From: Sphaerotilus sp.
GTDB taxonomy: Bacteria; Pseudomonadota; Gammaproteobacteria; Burkholderiales; Burkholderiaceae_C
Direction of reading: 5' to 3'
DNA: 50,878 nt
Assembly (NCBI GenBank): GCA_013299055.1
Contig: JAAFKB010000019.1
Coordinates: forward strand, 1-50,878
This document shows positions 9,012 through 21,151 of this stretch, in pieces. The number at the start of each line of letters is the position of its first letter. Position 1 is the first letter of the stretch. Made by a program: the position numbers and the translations under genes. The notes under the pieces were generated by a model that saw only the letters and a program-made list of their open reading frames with translations, made no database searches and had not been told where the DNA came from.

Positions 9012-10229
9012 TCAGGGGCTGCCCTCGGCCTGGCGCAGCGCCTGCGCCAGCGTCATCGTGCCCAGCCCGGCGTGCTGCCAGAACGGTTCGTCCTGCCAGC
9101 GCCCGGACAGCAGCAGCGCCTGCACCAGCGGCGCCACCGACGTGCGCGCGGGATCGATCAGCAGCACCTGCCGCGCCAGCCCCGGCTCATCGAGTGCGCC
9201 CACCCAGTCCAGTCGCTGCAACTGCTCGATCACCGGCTCGACCTGCAGCGGATCCAGCCGCAACCGCTCGCACAGCACGCTGGGTGCCACGCCGCGGGCC
9301 GACCCAGCCTGCGCGCTGGCCAGCTCGCGCAGCACGCTCAGCGCCAGCATGAAGCGCCAGCCCGGCGCCACCGCCTGGCGCACCACGCGCATCTGCAGGC
9401 TCGGGGCATAGGCCGCGATCACCGCCCCCAGCAGCACGATCACCCAGCCCAGGTAGATCCAGCTCAGCAGGATCGGCACGGTGGCGAAGGCACCGTAGAT
9501 CGTGGTGTAGGTCGGCGTCAGACCCAGGTACCAGGCCAGCCCCCGCTTGGCCAGCTCGAAGCCGATGGCGACGAACGCCCCGCCCAGCGCCGCATGGCTC
9601 CAGCGCACCTGCGTGGCCGGCACGAACTTGAACAGCGCCGACATCCCCACGGCCATCAGGACCAGCTCCACCAGCCCCAGCAGCAGCGAAACCCCGCCGG
9701 GCAGCGCCTCCACCAGTCCGCTGGAAGCCGACACCGCATAGGAGGTCATCGACAGGCTCACGCCCAGCACCAGCGGCGTGAGCGTGGCGGTGGCCCAGTA
9801 GACGAGCACCCGCTGCGCCAGCGGCCGGGGCTTGCGCACGCGCCAGATGGCGTTGAGCGAGCGGTCGATGGTCAGCAGCAGCGCGATGGCCGTGAACACC
9901 AGCACCACCAGACCGACCGCTCCCACCTGGCTGGCCTTGCTGGCGAACAGCGTGAGCTGCTTGAGCACGGGGCGGGCGATCGCGTCGGGCACCAGGTTCT
10001 GCAGGAAGTACACCTCCAGCGCCTTGCGGAAGCTCGCGAACATCGGGAACGCGGTGAAGAGCGCGAAGGTGACGGTGGCCAGCGGCACCAGCGAGATCGT
10101 GGTGATGAAGGTCAGGCTGCCGGCGGTGATGCCGAGTCGGTCTTCGCGGAAACGCAGGCGCAGCGTGCGCAGCGTGTCGAGCCAAGGCCATTGCTGCAGT
10201 GCGGCCCAGCGGCGGCGGAGAGGGTTCAT
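9012..10229 (-). CDS. YihY/BrkB family inner-membrane protein
   Basis: A polytopic inner-membrane protein of 405 residues with about six spans. It matches the YihY/virulence factor BrkB family (formerly misnamed RNase BN): GITAGSLTFITTISLVPLATV near the N terminus, LLTIDRSLNAIWRVRKPR, and the C-terminal core YTTIYGAFATVPILLSWIYLGW. About 110 cytoplasmic residues follow the last span and resemble a winged-helix-like tail. The 5' end is only 26 bases from the divergent DUF2069 gene, so at least one of the promoters must overlap coding sequence. The family function is unknown; a transport role is often suggested. Confidence 0.92.
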   Translation of the reverse strand: MNPLRRRWAALQQWPWLDTLRTLRLRFREDRLGITAGSLTFITTISLVPLATVTFALFTAFPMFASFRKALEVYFLQNLVPDAIARPVLKQLTLFASKASQVGAVGLVVLVFTAIALLLTIDRSLNAIWRVRKPRPLAQRVLVYWATATLTPLVLGVSLSMTSYAVSASSGLVEALPGGVSLLLGLVELVLMAVGMSALFKFVPATQVRWSHAALGGAFVAIGFELAKRGLAWYLGLTPTYTTIYGAFATVPILLSWIYLGWVIVLLGAVIAAYAPSLQMRVVRQAVAPGWRFMLALSVLRELASAQAGSARGVAPSVLCERLRLDPLQVEPVIEQLQRLDWVGALDEPGLARQVLLIDPARTSVAPLVQALLLSGRWQDEPFWQHAGLGTMTLAQALRQAEGSP

Positions 10230-10255
10230 GTGGCTATCATGCCAAAGCTGAACCG

Positions 10256-10681
10256 ATGCCCCCCACGATGACCGACTCCTTCTCTTCCGTCCCGACCCCT
10301 GCCGTGCAGCGCAGCCGCTGGTCGTCCCTGGCTCTGTGCGTGCTGCTGGTCCTGCTGGGTCTGGCCTGGGAGCTGGCGCTGGCCCGCACCGGCTCCGGCT
10401 CGCTGGCCGTCAAGGTGGTTCCCCTGGTGCTGGCGTTGCCCGGACTCTGGCGCATGCGGCTCTACACCTACCGCTGGCTGAGCCTGGCGGTGTGGCTGTA
10501 CGCGGCCGAAGGGGCCGTGCGGCTGTACGGCCCCGTGCGGCTGGAGCTGTGGCTGGCGGGGCTGGAGATCGTGCTGGCGGTGCTGCTGTTCACCACCTGC
10601 GCCTGGCATGTGCGCGCACGGCTGGCGGCCGGGCGACAGGCCGACCACAGCGCCACGCTGTCCACCGGGGCCACCGCATGA
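10256..10681 (+). CDS. DUF2069 small integral membrane protein
   Basis: A hydrophobic protein of 141 residues with four predicted spans, matching DUF2069: WSSLALCVLLVLLGLAWELAL, then VKVVPLVLALPGLWRMRLYTYRW, a conserved WLYAAEGAVRLY and a last helix before CAWHVRAR. Start options are ATG 10256 and ATG 10268; neither has a good Shine-Dalgarno. Its stop overlaps the start of the FAD oxidase (ATGA), so the two are likely translationally coupled. DUF2069 proteins have no assigned function. Confidence 0.8.
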   Translation: MPPTMTDSFSSVPTPAVQRSRWSSLALCVLLVLLGLAWELALARTGSGSLAVKVVPLVLALPGLWRMRLYTYRWLSLAVWLYAAEGAVRLYGPVRLELWLAGLEIVLAVLLFTTCAWHVRARLAAGRQADHSATLSTGATA

Positions 10682-12132
10682 ACACGGACATGCACACGCT
10701 GCTGAGCGCACTGCAGGCTGCCGTCGGCCCCGCCCATGTGCTGCAAGGCGACGGGCTGACCGCCTACGAGCGCGACTGGCGCAAACGCTGGCACGGGCGC
10801 GCCTACGCCGTGGTGCGGCCGGGCAGCACCGACGAGGTGGCGGCCGTGCTGCGGGTCTGTGCGCGGCATGGGGTGGAAGTCGTGCCGCAGGGAGGCAACA
10901 CCGGGCTGGTGGGCAGCTCGGTGCCGGATGGGTCGGGCACGCAGGTGCTGCTCAACCTCGGACGGCTGAACCGCGTCCGCGCCATCGACGCCGCCAACCT
11001 GACGATGACGGTCGAGGCCGGCTGCATCCTGCAGGCCGCGCAGGAGGCCGCCGACGCCGCTGGTCTGCTGCTGCCGCTGAGCCTGGCGGCCGAAGGCAGT
11101 TGCACCCTCGGCGGCAATCTCTCGACCAACGCCGGGGGAACGCAGGTGCTGCGCTACGGCAATGCCCGCGAACTCTGTCTCGGGCTGGAGGTGGTCACGC
11201 CGGCTGGCGAGGTCTGGGACGGGCTGAGCGGGCTGCGCAAGGACAACACCGGCTACGACCTGCGCCACCTCTACATCGGCAGCGAGGGCACGCTCGGCGT
11301 GATCACGGCCGCCGTGATGCGCCTGTACCCGCAGCCGGCCGCCTCCATGACTGCACTGGCGGCCTGCGACTCGGTGGACCAGTGCGTGGCGCTGCTGCAG
11401 CTCGCCCAGCAACGGGCGGCCGCGTCCCTGACCGGCTTCGAGGTGATCAGCGACTGCGCCTTGTCGCTGGTGCGCCGGCATTTTCCGCAGATCCCGCAGC
11501 CGCTGCCGCCGGCGCCGTGGACCGTGCTGCTCGAAGTCTCGGACGCCGAGAGCGCCGACCACGCCCGCACGGTGTTCGAGGGCCTGCTGGAAGCGGCGCT
11601 GGAGTCGGGCGTGATCACGGACGCGGCGGTGGCCTCCTCGGTCGCGCAGTCGCGGGCGATGTGGCACCTGCGCGAGTCGATCTCCATGGCCCAGGCGGAA
11701 GAGGGTCTCAACATCAAGCACGACATCGCCCTGCCCGTCTCGCGCATCCCGGCCTTCGTGGCGCAGACGGACGCGGCGCTGCAGCAGGCATTTCCCGGCG
11801 TGCGGCTGGTGAACTTCGGCCATCTGGGGGACGGGAACCTGCACTACAACGTACAGGGACCGCTGGGCGTGTCAGCGGCCGATTTCCTGGCGCGGCACGA
11901 ACCGGCGGTCAACGCACTGGTCTACGACGCGGTGCTGGCCCATGGCGGCTCGATCTCGGCCGAACACGGGATCGGACTGCTCAAGTGCGAGACGCTGGAG
12001 GAGCGCAAGTCGCCCGTGGCGCTGGGCCTGATGCGGGCCATCAAGCAGGCGCTGGACCCCGATCAGCGCATGAATCCAGGCCGGATGCTCGCGCGCCGGC
12101 CCGGCGACGGGTTCACTGCAGTGGCCCCTTGA
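10678..12132 (+). CDS. FAD-linked D-2-hydroxyacid dehydrogenase (GlcD / D-2-hydroxyglutarate dehydrogenase type)
   Basis: A 484-residue flavoprotein of the PCMH-type FAD family. The N-terminal FAD domain shows VVPQGGNTGLVGSS, LSLAAEGSCTLGGNLSTNAGG and GSEGTLGVITA; the C-terminal domain has FGHLGDGNLHYN and the ending AEHGIGLLKCETLEERKSP, typical of D-lactate, D-2-hydroxyglutarate and glycolate (GlcD) dehydrogenases. No Fe-S domain is fused. The ATG overlaps the DUF2069 stop as ATGA. The 3' end overlaps the convergent DUF1178 gene by 20 bases. The absence of glcE/glcF neighbours argues against glycolate oxidase and favours D-2-hydroxyglutarate or D-lactate as substrate, but this is inference. 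Confidence 0.87.
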   Translation: MNTDMHTLLSALQAAVGPAHVLQGDGLTAYERDWRKRWHGRAYAVVRPGSTDEVAAVLRVCARHGVEVVPQGGNTGLVGSSVPDGSGTQVLLNLGRLNRVRAIDAANLTMTVEAGCILQAAQEAADAAGLLLPLSLAAEGSCTLGGNLSTNAGGTQVLRYGNARELCLGLEVVTPAGEVWDGLSGLRKDNTGYDLRHLYIGSEGTLGVITAAVMRLYPQPAASMTALAACDSVDQCVALLQLAQQRAAASLTGFEVISDCALSLVRRHFPQIPQPLPPAPWTVLLEVSDAESADHARTVFEGLLEAALESGVITDAAVASSVAQSRAMWHLRESISMAQAEEGLNIKHDIALPVSRIPAFVAQTDAALQQAFPGVRLVNFGHLGDGNLHYNVQGPLGVSAADFLARHEPAVNALVYDAVLAHGGSISAEHGIGLLKCETLEERKSPVALGLMRAIKQALDPDQRMNPGRMLARRPGDGFTAVAP

Positions 12133-12577
12133 GCGCGTCGGGGATGGCCAGCGGCAGCACGTCGATGCCCTCCTCGCGCAGCGCCAGGGCCTCGGATGGC
12201 GTGGCCTCGCCGCGGATGTCGCGGGCCTCGACCTCGCCGTGGTGCATGCGGCGGGCTTCGTCGGCGAAGTGCCGGCCCACGTCCTCGGTGTTGGCCAGCA
12301 CATGGCGCATGGCCTGCAGCAGCACCGCCTCGGCCTGGGCGCGCTCGGGGGTGACGTGCGTGGGCACGGGCTTGGCAGATGCCGGTGCCGGCGTCGTCGG
12401 GGCTGGTGCGCGGGACAGGTTGAGCCGGGGCGCCGACGGCAGGCGCAGCACTTCGGCATGGCCGCAGACTGGACAGGTCAGCAGACCGCGGGCTTGCTGG
12501 GACTGGTAGTCGTCTTCCGAACCGAACCAGCCTTCGAAGGCATGGCCGGACGCGCACTGGAGGTTGAGGACTTTCAT
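12113..12577 (-). CDS. DUF1178 family protein
   Basis: A 154-residue protein matching DUF1178: it starts MKVLNLQCASGHAFEGWFGS and carries a CPVCGH knuckle about 35 residues in, with an earlier Cys8 and His12, suggesting a small zinc-ribbon-like N-terminal domain. A Pro/Ala-rich linker and a C-terminal region, HVLANTEDVGRHFADEARRMHHGE, follow. It is the last gene of a minus-strand series after the NUDIX gene (10-base gap) and its end overlaps the convergent FAD dehydrogenase. Function is unknown. Confidence 0.88.
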   Translation of the reverse strand: MKVLNLQCASGHAFEGWFGSEDDYQSQQARGLLTCPVCGHAEVLRLPSAPRLNLSRAPAPTTPAPASAKPVPTHVTPERAQAEAVLLQAMRHVLANTEDVGRHFADEARRMHHGEVEARDIRGEATPSEALALREEGIDVLPLAIPDALKGPLQ

Positions 12578-12587
12578 GGCCGCTGGA

Positions 12588-13226
12588 TTATCGGCCGTCG
12601 TCCCATGCGCTGGCGGGTTTCCACGTCAAGGCCCAGCGGCCGGCACGCCATTGCTGCAGCCACAGCAGCGCGATCAGGGTCTTGGCATCGGTGACGGTGC
12701 CGTCGGCGATCCAGCCGGACAGCTCGTCTTGCGTGGCCACGAACACGTCGAGGAACTCGCCCGCGTCCAGCTGCCGCTCGCCCGCGACAAGGCCGCGGGC
12801 AAACCAGATCTCGATGCGCTCGTCCGAGTAGGCGATGGCGTTGTGGAGTTCGCCCGCATAGGCCCATTCCGCCGCCTGAAAGCCTGTTTCCTCGAACAGC
12901 TCCCGCACGCCGCAGGCAATGCCGGGCTCGCCCGCATCGAGCTTGCCGGCCGGGAATTCGAGGTAGGCGCGGTGGGTGGGGTAGCGGTACTGGCGCTCCA
13001 TCACCAGGCGCCCGTCGTCCAGCAGCGGCACGACCATCACGGCGCCGGGGTGGACGATGTATTCGCGGAACGCGGTGCTGCCATCGGGCAGCCGCACGTC
13101 GTCCTGGCGGATCTGGAGGAAGCGGCCCTGGTAGGCGTGGCGCGACGCGGTGCAGTCTTCGCGCAGGTGGTCGTCACCCTGTGGCAGGGCCTGCAGCGTC
13201 GGCAGGCTGGACCGACCCGAAGACAC
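12588..13226 (-). CDS. NUDIX hydrolase, ADP-ribose pyrophosphatase type
   Basis: A 212-residue NUDIX hydrolase. The Nudix box reads GKLDAGEPGIACG then VRELFEETGF, with the metal-binding REL..EE signature, preceded by YRYPTHRAYLEFPAGKLD. This arrangement is typical of ADP-sugar pyrophosphatases. A GTG start at 13226 lies two bases after the DUF2818 stop codon, giving a close coupling to the tail of the nuo operon. No ATG is available before the Nudix box, so GTG is chosen. The link with respiratory genes is a conserved neighbourhood rather than a known functional tie. The substrate is inferred from family only. Confidence 0.86.
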   Translation of the reverse strand: MSSGRSSLPTLQALPQGDDHLREDCTASRHAYQGRFLQIRQDDVRLPDGSTAFREYIVHPGAVMVVPLLDDGRLVMERQYRYPTHRAYLEFPAGKLDAGEPGIACGVRELFEETGFQAAEWAYAGELHNAIAYSDERIEIWFARGLVAGERQLDAGEFLDVFVATQDELSGWIADGTVTDAKTLIALLWLQQWRAGRWALTWKPASAWDDGR

Positions 13227-13228
13227 GG

Positions 13229-13528
13229 TCAGTGCCGGCGGCGCAGATAGCGCCACACGAAACCGGGAAAGGCCAGCGTCAGCATCACGCAGAGCATGAC
13301 CGCGTAGAACTGCCAGCCCTGCGGCGCGGCCTGCGTGCCCAGCCCCTCCAGCGCACGGCCCGCCACGATGGTGATGCCGGTGTACAGCAGCAGCTCCAGC
13401 AGACGCACGCCGATGCCCTTGTCCCCCGACCGCGGCACCACGGCCAGCAGCCGCTCGTTGACGAAGGGCAGGTTGGCCAGCACGGCCGCGAGCAGCAGCA
13501 CCGTCCAGAGCGTCGCGGTCGAGGCCAT
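13229..13528 (-). CDS. DUF2818 small membrane protein, nuoN-linked
   Basis: A 99-residue protein with two to three membrane spans, matching DUF2818: TLWTVLLLAAVLANLPFVNERL, PRSGDKGIGVRLLELLLYTG and a last span before RYLRRRH. This family is found directly downstream of nuoN in betaproteobacteria. The start codon overlaps the nuoN stop (TGATG), so it is translated with the complex I operon. A role as a complex I accessory or assembly subunit is plausible from the position, not shown. Confidence 0.85.
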   Translation of the reverse strand: MASTATLWTVLLLAAVLANLPFVNERLLAVVPRSGDKGIGVRLLELLLYTGITIVAGRALEGLGTQAAPQGWQFYAVMLCVMLTLAFPGFVWRYLRRRH

Positions 13529-15009
13529 CAGGTCGCCAGCGCCTTGACGATCGCCTGGGCACACATGGCCATCAGTCCGCCCGGCAGCACGCCCAGCAGC
13601 AGGATCGCCGCACCGTTGAGCGACAGCACCGTGCGCGCACCCGTCGGGGTGACGATGGGCGAGGTGTCGTGGGGCTCGTCGAAGTACATGGCCTTGACGA
13701 CGCGCAGATAGTAGAAGGCGCCGATCAGCGACATCACGACCGCGAAGATCGCCAGGTACAGGTGCAGCGGGTCATTGGTGGAGACGAGCGCCTGCAGCAC
13801 CGCCAGCTTGGCGTAGAACCCGACCATCGGCGGCACACCGGCCAGCGAGAACATGAAGATGCCCATCACGGCGGCCAGCACGGGGCTGCGGCGGTGCAGA
13901 CCGGACAGGTCGCGGATCTCCTCGGCCTCGAAACCCGAGCGCGCCATCAGCATGATCAGCCCGAAGGTGCCCAGCGTCGTCAGCACGTAGGTGATGATGT
14001 AGAACATCGACGAGCTGTAGGCGTTGGCGGCCGACAGCGTGTTGCCGTTGACCACACCCGCCAGCAGACCCAGCAGCAGGAAACCCATCTGCGCGATGGT
14101 CGAGTAGGCCAGCATGCGCTTGAGGTTGGTCTGCGCGATGGCGGCCAGGTTGCCCACCAGCAGCGAGCACACGGCCAGCACGACGAACATCTGCTGCCAG
14201 TCCACCGCCAGCCCCAGCATCCCGTCCACCAGCAGGCGGATCAGCATGCCGAAGGCCGCGATCTTGGGTGCACCGGCGATCATCAGCGTGGCCGCGGTCG
14301 GCGCCCCCTGGTACACGTCCGGCAGCCACATGTGGAACGGCACCGCCCCCAGCTTGAACGCCAGCCCGGACACGATGAACACGAGACCGAACACCAGCAC
14401 CTGGCGGTTGACGTCACCCTTGCCGATGGCGTCGAAGATCGCGCCCAGGTCGAGCGAGCCGGTCGCGCCGTACATCATCGACATGCCGTACAGCAGGAAA
14501 CCCGAGGCCAGCGCACCCAGCACGAAGTACTTCATCGCCGCTTCGGTGGACTGCGCATGGTCACGGCGCAGGGCCACCAGCGAGTACAGCGACAGGCTCA
14601 TCACTTCGAGGCCGAGGTACAGCGTCAGCAGGTTGTTGCCCGACACCATGATCGAGATGCCCAGCAGCGAGAACAGGCTGAGCGTGTACAGCTCGCCCTT
14701 GAGCATCTCGCGGCTCTCGGCATAAGGACGGGCATAGACCAGCGTCACCGCGACGGCGATCGTGGCGAACAGCGCGAGCAGGTGGCCCATCGGGTCCGTG
14801 ACCACCATGCGGTTCATCGCATAGGAGGTCTCGCCCTCGTTGAAGGACACCCAGTGCATGCCGGCCAGCGCCACCAGCGTCAGCAGGGTCAGCACATGCG
14901 TGGGCGTGCGCTTCGGATCGGTCACGAACAGGTCGGCCAGCGCGACGACGCAGGCCATCACCAGCAGGAAGATCTCGGGATACACCGCGAGCCAATTCAT
15001 TGCAGTCAT
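13528..15009 (-). CDS. nuoN: NADH-quinone oxidoreductase subunit N
   Basis: Antiporter-like proton-pumping subunit of the complex I membrane arm, 493 residues and about 14 helices. Typical segments are [39 protein letters not shown] with its conserved lysine, and [18 protein letters not shown] 15009 is chosen because GGAG lies 11 bases upstream; ATG 15000 is the alternative. It lies 19 bases after nuoM and its stop overlaps the DUF2818 start. It is the last Nuo gene of the operon. Confidence 0.97.
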   Translation of the reverse strand: MTAMNWLAVYPEIFLLVMACVVALADLFVTDPKRTPTHVLTLLTLVALAGMHWVSFNEGETSYAMNRMVVTDPMGHLLALFATIAVAVTLVYARPYAESREMLKGELYTLSLFSLLGISIMVSGNNLLTLYLGLEVMSLSLYSLVALRRDHAQSTEAAMKYFVLGALASGFLLYGMSMMYGATGSLDLGAIFDAIGKGDVNRQVLVFGLVFIVSGLAFKLGAVPFHMWLPDVYQGAPTAATLMIAGAPKIAAFGMLIRLLVDGMLGLAVDWQQMFVVLAVCSLLVGNLAAIAQTNLKRMLAYSTIAQMGFLLLGLLAGVVNGNTLSAANAYSSSMFYIITYVLTTLGTFGLIMLMARSGFEAEEIRDLSGLHRRSPVLAAVMGIFMFSLAGVPPMVGFYAKLAVLQALVSTNDPLHLYLAIFAVVMSLIGAFYYLRVVKAMYFDEPHDTSPIVTPTGARTVLSLNGAAILLLGVLPGGLMAMCAQAIVKALAT

Positions 15010-15028
15010 GGGGTGCAGTGCTCCAGGA

Positions 15029-16501
15029 TCACAGTTTCGACACGCCAACGTGGCGGATCAGCTCCGTCACCGACACATGCATCACGTCGGTGAAGGGCTT
15101 GGGGTACAGGCCCATCGCCAGCGTGCAGACCGCCAGCACGGCCAGCAGCGCGAATTCGCGGGCGTTGATGTCGGTCAGCTCGCGGACATGGTCGTTGGCC
15201 ACGTCACCGAAGTAGACGCGCTTGACCATCCACAGCGTGTAGGCCGCGCCAAAGATCAGCGCGCTGGCGGCCAGCATGCCGATCCAGAAGTTGTACTGCA
15301 CCGCCCCCAGGATCACCATCCACTCGCCGATGAAGCCCGCCGTGCCCGGCAGACCGGCGTTGGCCATGCCGAAGAAGACCGCGAAGGCCGCGAACTTGGG
15401 CATGGTGTTGGCCACGCCGCCGTAGGACGCGATCTCACGCGAATGGACGCGGTCGTACAGGACACCGATCGACAGGAACATCGCGCCCGACACGAAGCCG
15501 TGCGAGATCATCTGCACCAGTCCGCCGGAGATGCCCAGCTCGCTGAAGAAGAAGAAGCCCAGCGTGACGAAGCCCATGTGCGCGATCGACGAGTAGGCGA
15601 CCAGCTTCTTCATGTCCGTCTGCACCATGGCGACCAGACCGATGTAGATCACCGCCACCAGCGACAGCGTGATCAGCAGGCCCGACCACTCGTGCGAAGC
15701 ATCCGGGGCGATCGGCAGCGAGAAGCGCAGGAACCCGTAGGCACCCAGCTTCAGCATGATCGCGGCCAGCACGATCGAGCCACCCGTGGGGGCTTCGACG
15801 TGGGCGTCCGGCAGCCAGGTGTGGACCGGCCACATCGGCACCTTCACCGCGAACGCCGCCAGGAAGGCAAAGAACAGCATGGTCTGCGCGCCGATCGGCA
15901 GCGGCAGCTTGTGCCAGGTCTGGATGTCGAAACTGCCACCCGACTTGTAGTACAGGAAGATCAGGGCCAGCAGCAGCAGCAGCGAGCCGGCCAGCGTGTA
16001 CAGGAAGAACTTGATGGCCGCATACACCCGCCGCGGGCCACCCCAGATGCCGATGATGATGTACATCGGGATCAGGGTCGCCTCGAAGAAGACGTAGAAC
16101 AGCATGCCGTCGGCAGCCGAGAACACGCCGACCGTCAGGCCGGACATGATCAGGAAGGCGCCGATGTACTGGTGGGCGCGGTCGGTGATGACCTCCCAGC
16201 CGGCCAGCACGACGATGATCGAGATGAACGCCGTCAGCAGCACGAACCACACCGAGATGCCGTCCACGCCGAGGTGGTAGCGGATGTTGAAGCGCGGGAT
16301 CCAGGCGAAGTTTTCCTGGAACTGCAGTGCCGCGGTGGTGGTGTCGAAGCCGGAGATCAGCGGCAGCGTGACCGCGAAGCCGATCAGCGCACCGATCAGG
16401 CCGATCCAGCGGGCGGCGTTGGGTTGGTCGTCGCGCCCGACCGCCAGCAGCAGGATGCCGAAGGCGATGGGAATCCAGATCGCAAGGGAGAGATAAGCCA
16501 T
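15029..16501 (-). CDS. nuoM: NADH-quinone oxidoreductase subunit M
   Basis: Antiporter-like proton-pumping subunit of complex I, 490 residues with about 14 helices. Hallmarks are [16 protein letters not shown], the conserved glutamate helix [29 protein letters not shown] with the broken-helix motif, and [15 protein letters not shown]. It starts 16 bases after nuoL and precedes nuoN by 19 bases. Length and motifs are those of ordinary proteobacterial NuoM; I see no irregularity. Confidence 0.97.
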   Translation of the reverse strand: MAYLSLAIWIPIAFGILLLAVGRDDQPNAARWIGLIGALIGFAVTLPLISGFDTTTAALQFQENFAWIPRFNIRYHLGVDGISVWFVLLTAFISIIVVLAGWEVITDRAHQYIGAFLIMSGLTVGVFSAADGMLFYVFFEATLIPMYIIIGIWGGPRRVYAAIKFFLYTLAGSLLLLLALIFLYYKSGGSFDIQTWHKLPLPIGAQTMLFFAFLAAFAVKVPMWPVHTWLPDAHVEAPTGGSIVLAAIMLKLGAYGFLRFSLPIAPDASHEWSGLLITLSLVAVIYIGLVAMVQTDMKKLVAYSSIAHMGFVTLGFFFFSELGISGGLVQMISHGFVSGAMFLSIGVLYDRVHSREIASYGGVANTMPKFAAFAVFFGMANAGLPGTAGFIGEWMVILGAVQYNFWIGMLAASALIFGAAYTLWMVKRVYFGDVANDHVRELTDINAREFALLAVLAVCTLAMGLYPKPFTDVMHVSVTELIRHVGVSKL

Positions 16502-16517
16502 GGTGTCGTCCCTCCGC

Positions 16518-18551
<2,034 letters not shown>

Positions 18552-18585
18552 ATTCTGGTTGTCCCGTTTGGCGTTGGCACTGGTG

Positions 18586-18891
18586 TCAGCCCTTCAGCGA
18601 ATCGAGTTCATCGACATTGATCGTCGCGCGATTGCGGAACAGCACGACCAGGATGGCCAGGCCGATCGCGGACTCGGCCGCTGCCACCGTCAGGATGAAG
18701 AACACGAAGACCTGCCCCGCCATGTCGCCCAGGTAGTGCGAGAAGGCGACGAAGTTCAGGTTGACCGCCAGCAGCATCAGCTCGATGGCCATCAGCAGCA
18801 CGATCAGGTTCTTGCGGTTCAGGAAGATGCCGACCACCGAGATCGCGAACAGGATCGCGCCCAGCGTCAGGTAATGTCCGAGCGAGATCAT
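18586..18891 (-). CDS. nuoK: NADH-quinone oxidoreductase subunit K
   Basis: Small three-helix subunit of the complex I membrane arm, 101 residues, as in E. coli. It contains the conserved glutamates in helices two and three ([19 protein letters not shown] and [18 protein letters not shown]), part of the proton path near the quinone site. The ATG overlaps the nuoJ stop as ATGA, showing translational coupling. Confidence 0.97.
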   Translation of the reverse strand: MISLGHYLTLGAILFAISVVGIFLNRKNLIVLLMAIELMLLAVNLNFVAFSHYLGDMAGQVFVFFILTVAAAESAIGLAILVVLFRNRATINVDELDSLKG

Positions 18892-19544
18892 GCTTGTCCT
18901 TTCGGTGCGGCAGCGGCATCAGCGGCAGGCGCGGCGGGGACGGACGGCAGCTCGCGCACGGCGTCCATCTTCACGATGCGCAGACGGTCGGCCTTCTTCG
19001 CCTTGACCTGCTCCGACGGGTTCTGGCCACGCACGTCCTTGCGGCGGCGCAGCGTCAGCGCGATCGCCGCGATGATCGCCACCAGCAGCAGCACGGCCGC
19101 GATTTCCAGCGGATAGAGGTAGTCGGTGTAGATCTCGATGCCCAGCAACTTGGTGTTGGGCATGCCGGCGGTGCCTTCCATGGGCTTGGGCGTCGGCACG
19201 TTGAAGCCACGCTGCAGCACCCAGGCCATCTCCAGCGCGATGACCACGCCGACCAGACCGGCCAGCGGGAAATGCTTCCAGAAACCCTGCTTGAGCAAGT
19301 CGAGGTTGATGTCCAGCATCATCACGACGAACAGGAACAGCACCATCACGGCGCCAACGTAGACGAGCACCAGCGAGATGGCCAGGAACTCGGCGTGCAG
19401 CATCATCCAGATGCACGAGGCACTGAAGAAGGCCAGCACGAGGAACAGCGCCGAGTGGACGGGGCTGCGGGCCGTGATGACCCGGAAACCCGAGAGCAGC
19501 AGCACGGCGGAAAAGACGTAGAAAAGCGCGGAGGTGGTGTCCAT
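18888..19544 (-). CDS. nuoJ: NADH-quinone oxidoreductase subunit J
   Basis: Membrane subunit of complex I with five helices, 218 residues. Conserved segments include [30 protein letters not shown] and [18 protein letters not shown] (the pi-bulge helix). The C-terminal ~50 residues form a charged then Ala/Pro-rich cytoplasmic tail that extends beyond the usual NuoJ core. It starts eight bases after nuoI and its stop overlaps the nuoK start. Confidence 0.96.
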   Translation of the reverse strand: MDTTSALFYVFSAVLLLSGFRVITARSPVHSALFLVLAFFSASCIWMMLHAEFLAISLVLVYVGAVMVLFLFVVMMLDINLDLLKQGFWKHFPLAGLVGVVIALEMAWVLQRGFNVPTPKPMEGTAGMPNTKLLGIEIYTDYLYPLEIAAVLLLVAIIAAIALTLRRRKDVRGQNPSEQVKAKKADRLRIVKMDAVRELPSVPAAPAADAAAAPKGQA

Positions 19545-19552
19545 GTCGGTGC

Positions 19553-20050
19553 TCAGCGGTACTTGGCGTCCGCCTCCTTGTTGGCGGCGATCTCTTTTTC
19601 GTAGCGGTCACCGACGGCCAGCAGCATGTCCTTGGTGAAGTACAGGTCGCCGCGCTTCTCGCCGTGGTATTCGAAGACGTGCGTCTCGACGATCGAATCG
19701 ACCGGACAGCTTTCCTCGCAGAAGCCGCAGAAGATGCACTTGGTGAGGTCGATGTCGTAGCGCGTCGTGCGGCGGCTGCCGTCGGCGCGCACGTCGGACT
19801 CGATGGTGATCGCCATCGCAGGGCACACGGCCTCGCAGAGCTTGCAGGCGATGCAACGCTCTTCACCGTTCTCGTAGCGGCGCAGCGCGTGCAGACCGCG
19901 GAAACGGGGAGACAGCGGCGTCTTTTCTTCCGGGAACTGCACAGTCACGCTGCGCTGGAAGAAGTGACGCCCGGTCAGCTTCATGCCCTTGAGCAACTCA
20001 AGCAGCATGAAACTGGAGACAAAATCCTTGACACTGGCCACGGCGGACAT
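19553..20050 (-). CDS. nuoI: NADH-quinone oxidoreductase subunit I (2x 4Fe-4S ferredoxin)
   Basis: Connecting-arm subunit of complex I, 165 residues, holding clusters N6a and N6b. Two CxxCxxCxxxCP motifs are present: [12 protein letters not shown] (Cys66, 69, 72, 76) and [12 protein letters not shown] (Cys105, 108, 111, 115). The N terminus has the amphipathic segment that lies on the membrane. ATG 20050 gives the usual length; the frame is open upstream through nuoH but that part is out of register with nuoH and is not translated. It follows nuoH by 23 bases. Confidence 0.97.
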   Translation of the reverse strand: MSAVASVKDFVSSFMLLELLKGMKLTGRHFFQRSVTVQFPEEKTPLSPRFRGLHALRRYENGEERCIACKLCEAVCPAMAITIESDVRADGSRRTTRYDIDLTKCIFCGFCEESCPVDSIVETHVFEYHGEKRGDLYFTKDMLLAVGDRYEKEIAANKEADAKYR

Positions 20051-20073
20051 GGTGGTTTTCCTCGCTGGCTCGG

Positions 20074-21135
20074 TTATTTCCAGATGTTCCAGGGCGACTG
20101 GATCCACAGACCCACCACCACCAGCCACACCAAGGTGATCGGGATGAAGATCTTCCAGCCCAGGCGCATGATCTGGTCGTAGCGGTAGCGCGGGAAGGTC
20201 GCGCGCACCCACAGGAACATCGTGGCGACGCAGAAGGTCTTGATGCCCAGCCAGATCCAGCCCGGCAGGAAGGACAGCGCGCCGATCGGGGCATCCCAGC
20301 CGCCGAGGAACATCAGCACGGCCAGCATCGACACCAGGATCATGTTGGCGTATTCGGCCAGGAAGAACATGGCGAACGACATGCCCGAGTACTCGATCAT
20401 GTGACCGGCCACGATTTCCGCTTCGCCTTCCACCACGTCGAACGGGTGGCGATTGGTTTCGGCCAGGCCCGAGATGAAGTAGACGATGAAGATCGGGAAC
20501 AGCGGCAACCAGTTCCACGACAGGAAGTTCAGGCCCATGTCGGCAAACTGGCCCTTGGTCTGGCTCACGACGATGTCCGTCATGTTCAGGCTGCCGGCGA
20601 CCATCAGCACCACGACGAAGCAGAAGCCCATCGCAATTTCGTAGCTGACCATCTGCGCGGACGCCCGCATCGCGCCCAGGAAGGCGTACTTCGAGTTCGA
20701 GGCCCAGCCGGCGATGATCACGCCGTAGACCTCCATCGAGGTGATCGCCATCAGGAACAGCAGGCCGGCGTTGACGTTGGCCAGCGCGACTTCGGGACCG
20801 AACGGCACGACCGCCCACGCCGCGAGCGCCGGCATGATGGTCATGATCGGGCCGAGGAAGAACAGGCCCTTGTTGGCGGCGGTCGGGGCGATGATCTCCT
20901 TGAAGATCAGCTTCACGGCGTCGGCGATCGGCGTCAGCAGGCCCCACGGACCCACGCGGTTCGGGCCGGGACGGATCTGGGTCCAGCCGATGGCCTTGCG
21001 TTCCCACAGGGTCAGATAGGCGACGCAGCCCATCAGCGGCAGCAGCAGCGCGACGATCTTCAGCAGCGTCCAGACGACAGGCCACGCACCGCCCAGGGTG
21101 GAGGCGCCGACGGTTTGCAGGGTGTCCAGCATCAT
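20074..21135 (-). CDS. nuoH: NADH-quinone oxidoreductase subunit H
   Basis: Membrane subunit that forms the quinone chamber of complex I, 353 residues and about eight helices. Signatures are [27 protein letters not shown] and [27 protein letters not shown], with the acidic loop [16 protein letters not shown]. Two adjacent ATGs (21135 and 21132) follow AAGGA; the second has the better spacing, a difference of one residue. It starts 16 bases after nuoG. Confidence 0.97.
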   Translation of the reverse strand: MMLDTLQTVGASTLGGAWPVVWTLLKIVALLLPLMGCVAYLTLWERKAIGWTQIRPGPNRVGPWGLLTPIADAVKLIFKEIIAPTAANKGLFFLGPIMTIMPALAAWAVVPFGPEVALANVNAGLLFLMAITSMEVYGVIIAGWASNSKYAFLGAMRASAQMVSYEIAMGFCFVVVLMVAGSLNMTDIVVSQTKGQFADMGLNFLSWNWLPLFPIFIVYFISGLAETNRHPFDVVEGEAEIVAGHMIEYSGMSFAMFFLAEYANMILVSMLAVLMFLGGWDAPIGALSFLPGWIWLGIKTFCVATMFLWVRATFPRYRYDQIMRLGWKIFIPITLVWLVVVGLWIQSPWNIWK

Positions 21136-21151
21136 TCGGTCCTTCTGCGGC